From Acidobacteriota bacterium (GTDB taxonomy: Bacteria; Acidobacteriota; Blastocatellia; RBC074), in NCBI GenBank assembly GCA_013140935.1, contig JABFSD010000527.1, forward strand, positions 1 to 8,909: 8,909 nucleotides of DNA, read 5' to 3'. Both the position numbers and the translations under genes were made by a program. The notes below the pieces were generated by a model. It was not told the DNA's origin and made no database searches. It worked only from the letters and a program-made list of their open reading frames with translations. This document shows positions 6,473 through 8,909 of this stretch, in pieces; position 1 is the first letter of the stretch, and each line of letters opens with the position of its first letter.

Positions 6473-7534
6473 TTAGTTAATCGTCCAGGTTTCGCCGCTG
6501 TTGAGCAGCTTTTCGATGCTGCCTGCGCCGCGTTTCGCAATCGCGTCGGCAACTTGGTTTGAGAGCATATCTTCGTAAGTAGGCCGTTCGACCGCGCGGA
6601 AGATACCCATCGGTACGGGAAATTCAGGGTACTGCATACGGCCTAAGATCATTGCGAGATAGGGTTCGTTCGTGTGTTCATCATGCACGATGATGTCGTC
6701 GAGTGTCACACCGTCTTGACCAATCGTCACAATTTCAGGCGCGAGCGTTTGCCGATTGATGCGAATGCCTTTGGCCTTGTCTTTACCGATCAGAATCGGC
6801 TTGCCGTGTTCGAGATAAAGCATACGTTCGTCTTTGACTTCGCGGTCGCTGAACGATTTGAAAGTGCCGTCATTGAAGATGTTGCAGTTCTGATAGACCT
6901 CTAAAAAGCCCGAACCTTTGTGCTTCGCCAATCGCTCGACCATTGCCGAAAGATGTTTCGGATCAACGTCCATCGAACGCCCGATGAACGTCGCTTCGGC
7001 GGCGAAACCTACGCTTAACGGATTGAGCGGATAATCAATCGTCCCCATCGGCGCAGACTTGTTGATCTTGCCCAGTTCAGAAGTCGGCGAGTATTGCCCT
7101 TTCGTCAATCCGTAAATGCGATTGTTGAACAGGATGATTTTCAGGTTTACGTTGCGGCGCAGCGCGTGAATGAAATGATTGCCGCCAATCGAAAGCGAAT
7201 CGCCGTCGCCCGTGATGACCCACACCTGCAAATCGGGATTCGCCGATTTCACGCCGGTCGCAATCGCGGGCGCGCGTCCGTGAATCGTGTGAAAGCCATA
7301 GGTGTTCATGTAATACGGAAACCGGCTCGAACAGCCGATGCCCGAAATGAAGACGATCTTCTCTTTATCAATGCCGAGTTCCGGCATGACTTTTTGCACT
7401 TGGGCGAGGATCGAATAATCGCCGCAACCCGGACACCAGCGCACCTCTTGATTGGTCACGAAATCGTTGCGCGTCAATTTGACGGGCGAGCCGTTGCTGC
7501 CATTCGTGCCGTTTGTGTGTACATGTTCACTCAT
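6473..7534 (-). CDS. korB: 2-oxoacid:ferredoxin oxidoreductase beta subunit
   Basis: This 353-residue protein is the thiamine-diphosphate subunit of a two-subunit 2-oxoglutarate/pyruvate:ferredoxin oxidoreductase, which oxidatively decarboxylates a 2-oxoacid to the acyl-CoA and reduces ferredoxin. Visible features are WCPGCGDYSIL (Cys34, Cys37), GIGCSSR (Cys68) and QNCNIFNDG (Cys217) for the [4Fe-4S] cluster, and the thiamine-diphosphate/Mg motif from GDGDSLSIGGNHF (109-121) to FNNRIYGLTKGQ (136-147). I chose ATG 7534 over an upstream in-frame start at 7603: the 23 extra residues look like leader (rich in Phe and Ile, no family match) and would overlap the preceding gene by 34 nt, while GGAG lies a little upstream of 7534. 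Residues 3-17 are a His/Asn/Gly-rich linker. korA lies upstream but is separated from korB by two unrelated genes. The exact substrate cannot be told from sequence. Confidence 0.92.
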   Translation of the reverse strand: MSEHVHTNGTNGSNGSPVKLTRNDFVTNQEVRWCPGCGDYSILAQVQKVMPELGIDKEKIVFISGIGCSSRFPYYMNTYGFHTIHGRAPAIATGVKSANPDLQVWVITGDGDSLSIGGNHFIHALRRNVNLKIILFNNRIYGLTKGQYSPTSELGKINKSAPMGTIDYPLNPLSVGFAAEATFIGRSMDVDPKHLSAMVERLAKHKGSGFLEVYQNCNIFNDGTFKSFSDREVKDERMLYLEHGKPILIGKDKAKGIRINRQTLAPEIVTIGQDGVTLDDIIVHDEHTNEPYLAMILGRMQYPEFPVPMGIFRAVERPTYEDMLSNQVADAIAKRGAGSIEKLLNSGETWTIN

Positions 7535-7569
7535 AATGAATGCTTCTCCGCTTGGTATGAAGATAAAAA

Positions 7570-8457
7570 TTAAACGCCATTTGCCGCATGCTTTTTCAGC
7601 CACCGCGACAAATCGGCGGGTCGTTCAAACTTGCGCAAAGCGCGAGTTAATTCTTCTATTTGCGCCAGCGTTAAATGAGTGAGCTGTGCTTTCCAGGCTT
7701 CACTCACTTTGCCAAATTGATCGCCTATCAGCAGGGATAAGATAGATTGTGCCTCTTCCCAACGGCCTTCAACTAAGCCTTCTATACGCCCTTCCACTCG
7801 GCCTTTGGTTTCGCCTTCTCGCAAAATTGCTCTGTAAGTTACTGATTCGCGCATAACATCCTTTCGAAACAAACTTTTCAACAATTGTTCGTCAAAACGT
7901 AGCCCCGCTAACAAGTGTGTACGAACCTCTGCTTCGCGTCGCTCGTCCACTGAGTGGATTTGTGCGATTTGATCGAGAGTCTTTTTCAATAACTCGACTG
8001 GACGTTCAGACCGAGCGAGTGGAGCCAACGGCAAAAGCGTGGGTGATTTCAACAACGGTGCAGGGTCTTGTTCCCACAACTTGATGACCGTGAAACGATG
8101 CCACGTATTGCCTACGCGCAGTTCGTTCTTTATCTCTCGCCGCGTTGGCCGCAACAAAATCACGAACTGATGAATCGGCACGCGATAGAGCCGATAGCCG
8201 CGCACCCAATAATCCAGCATACGAATTTCAAGCGGCGGTTCTTTCGGCCACGACACGGTGAATTCCAAATGTAGAATCTCGCGCGCCAAGCGCAACCAAA
8301 TCAACGAATCGGCGCGTACCGGTTCGATGCTCAATTCAGTTTTCAAAATTCTGGCCGAACGCACTGCCGATAACGGTTTCTCTAACAACCACGCAGCAAA
8401 GGCTTGCGGATTTTGCTCCGCCAACAACTTGCAAAGGTTGTCAGATTCGAGTTTCAC
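7570..8457 (-). CDS. Rpn/DUF4351-type PD-(D/E)XK nuclease-like protein
   Basis: The 295-residue protein resembles Rpn-family (recombination-promoting nuclease/putative transposase) proteins carrying a C-terminal DUF4351. The nuclease half shows EPVRADSLIWL (D50), ILHLEFTV at 61-68 (E65) and RMLDYWVRGYRLYRVP at 79-94. The Gln usually two residues after the Glu is Thr67 here, so activity is uncertain. Residues 213-232 hold KGR-VEGR-IEGL-VEGR repeats, a helical linker common in this family. The DUF4351-like end follows (LTLAQIEELTRALRKF at 262-277, then DLSRWL). The start is GTG at 8457, overlapping the TGA of the 84-residue gene as GTGA, so the two are probably co-translated. An internal start at 7854 could give a C-terminal short form. 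The protein likely acts on DNA in the cytoplasm. Its place between korA and korB looks like insertion of an accessory cassette. Confidence 0.75.
   Translation of the reverse strand: MKLESDNLCKLLAEQNPQAFAAWLLEKPLSAVRSARILKTELSIEPVRADSLIWLRLAREILHLEFTVSWPKEPPLEIRMLDYWVRGYRLYRVPIHQFVILLRPTRREIKNELRVGNTWHRFTVIKLWEQDPAPLLKSPTLLPLAPLARSERPVELLKKTLDQIAQIHSVDERREAEVRTHLLAGLRFDEQLLKSLFRKDVMRESVTYRAILREGETKGRVEGRIEGLVEGRWEEAQSILSLLIGDQFGKVSEAWKAQLTHLTLAQIEELTRALRKFERPADLSRWLKKHAANGV
7854..7864 (-). promoter_or_regulatory. Possible internal translation start in the Rpn-like gene
   Basis: The minus strand reads AAAGGA (7859-7864), TGTT, then ATG (7852-7854) in frame at Met202. This would give a 94-residue C-terminal product ending at 7570, made of the EG-repeat linker and the DUF4351-like part. 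Short C-terminal forms from internal starts have been described for E. coli Rpn proteins, where they act as antitoxins. Here the site is only a sequence match with rather short spacing. Confidence 0.35.
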
Positions 8458-8708
8458 GTTTCATCCAATTCGGCGACGGCAGCTTTCCAGTCGGCGGGGT
8501 TTCCTAATTGCACCGCTCTGTCTATTCCAAGATTCTCCAAGAGCATCGCCAACACCGCCATTCGCGCGTCGTCACTATCGAAGATACCGCCAGCGAATTC
8601 GATCTTTTCAGGCGCTTGATAAATTCGACGGTCGAATTCTTCCCGAGTCCACTGGCGGCCTTCGCGACGAATATCCCACTCGCTTTTATCCATTTCAGAG
8701 AATCGCAT
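8454..8708 (-). CDS. Small conserved-looking protein of unknown function, paired with the Rpn-like gene
   Basis: This 84-residue acidic protein contains WDIRREGRQWTREEFD (11-26), then PEKIEFAGGIFDSDDARMAV (33-52), MLLENLGIDRAVQLG (55-69) and DWKAAV (73-78). I recall small proteins of this style (APEK-E-GG, then LLENVG-D-AVQLGDP) as unassigned proteins in cyanobacteria and other bacteria, sometimes near Uma2-like or Rpn-like genes; this is memory, not a search. No signal peptide or membrane segment is visible. The gene starts 5 nt after the korA stop, and its own stop overlaps the GTG of the Rpn-like gene. Met1 is followed by Met6, and neither has a clear ribosome site, so the true start is open. 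Tight coupling suggests it works with the Rpn-like protein, perhaps as a partner or antidote, but the sequence does not show a function. Confidence 0.7.
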   Translation of the reverse strand: MRFSEMDKSEWDIRREGRQWTREEFDRRIYQAPEKIEFAGGIFDSDDARMAVLAMLLENLGIDRAVQLGNPADWKAAVAELDET

Positions 8709-8713
8709 AACAA

Positions 8714-8909
8714 TTACAAATGTTCTTTGATCTTCTTGACCAACTCCGTCACCTTGAACGGCTTGCCCTGAATCTTGCTGTAACTCACCGCGTCCACCAA
8801 AAACTTCGCGCGAATGAGCAGGGCGAGTTGTCCCATATTCAATTCGGGAATAATGACGGTCTCGAAGCTTTTCAGTACTTCTCCCAGATTCGACGGGAAC
8901 GGATTCAGG
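8714..8909 (-). CDS. korA: 2-oxoacid:ferredoxin oxidoreductase alpha subunit, C-terminal fragment
   Basis: Hand translation of the minus strand from the window edge gives 64 residues ending in TAA at 8714. The order LNPFPSNLGEVLKSF, VIIPELNMGQLALLIRAKFL, VDAVSYSKIQGKPF matches the end of KorA-type alpha subunits, where the C-terminus ends in a Rossmann-like domain after the pyrimidine-binding part. The rest of the gene lies outside the window. This is the natural partner of korB downstream, and its stop lies 5 nt before the 84-residue gene, so the operon continues. The frame is clean and the match is clear despite the short length. Confidence 0.85.
   Translation of the reverse strand, partial: LNPFPSNLGEVLKSFETVIIPELNMGQLALLIRAKFLVDAVSYSKIQGKPFKVTELVKKIKEHL

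Noticed and set aside
7094..7573. 159-residue plus-strand frame
   Set aside because: It is antisense to the cofactor-binding core of korB, which is clearly coding on the other strand.
7535..7603. Longer KorB start at 7603
   Set aside because: It would add 23 residues unlike the family and overlap the Rpn-like gene; ATG 7534 is better placed.

Overview
The window (8,909 bp, moderately GC-rich) comes from a bacterial chromosome. Every gene I can support lies on the minus strand, so transcription runs right to left. The kor genes, the glycine/asparagine-rich KorB N-terminus and the Rpn/DUF4351 gene would suit a deep-branching, environmental Gram-negative lineage such as Acidobacteriota (Blastocatellia-like). 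That is an impression from protein style; no marker here settles it.

Right part (8909 to 5894): a central-metabolism operon. It holds the C-terminal end of korA (2-oxoacid:ferredoxin oxidoreductase alpha subunit), a tight pair consisting of an 84-residue protein of unknown function and an Rpn/DUF4351-type PD-(D/E)XK protein, then korB (the thiamine-diphosphate and Fe-S beta subunit), then a NuoI-like 2x[4Fe-4S] protein. KorAB oxidises a 2-oxoacid and yields low-potential electrons. The NuoI-like protein is a plausible carrier toward complex I. The nuclease-like pair splits the two kor subunits and looks like a later insertion.

Middle (5893 to 5202): about 690 bp without a convincing gene. 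It has a near-perfect GTAGGGCGGATTA palindrome just after nuoI and a weak candidate promoter in front of the next operon.

Left part (5201 to 1): a type III CRISPR-Cas effector operon, still running at the window edge. In order it encodes a CARF protein of the Can2/Card1 (DUF1887) type, a 612-residue Cas10 with an intact GGDD cyclase motif and no HD nuclease domain, a Csm3-like Cas7 with its candidate catalytic Asp, and a Csx10-like RAMP protein that is cut by the window start. The genes are tightly packed (16-nt gap, 14-nt overlap, ATGA junction). The set best fits a type III-D-like complex: target RNA is cut by the Cas7 subunit, Cas10 makes cyclic oligoadenylate, and the CARF protein responds. 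The most unusual points are the missing HD domain, a charged insert inside the cyclase palm, and a CARF effector whose usual E-x-K nuclease motif reads S-C-Y. No CRISPR array, cas1, cas2 or cas6 is inside the window.
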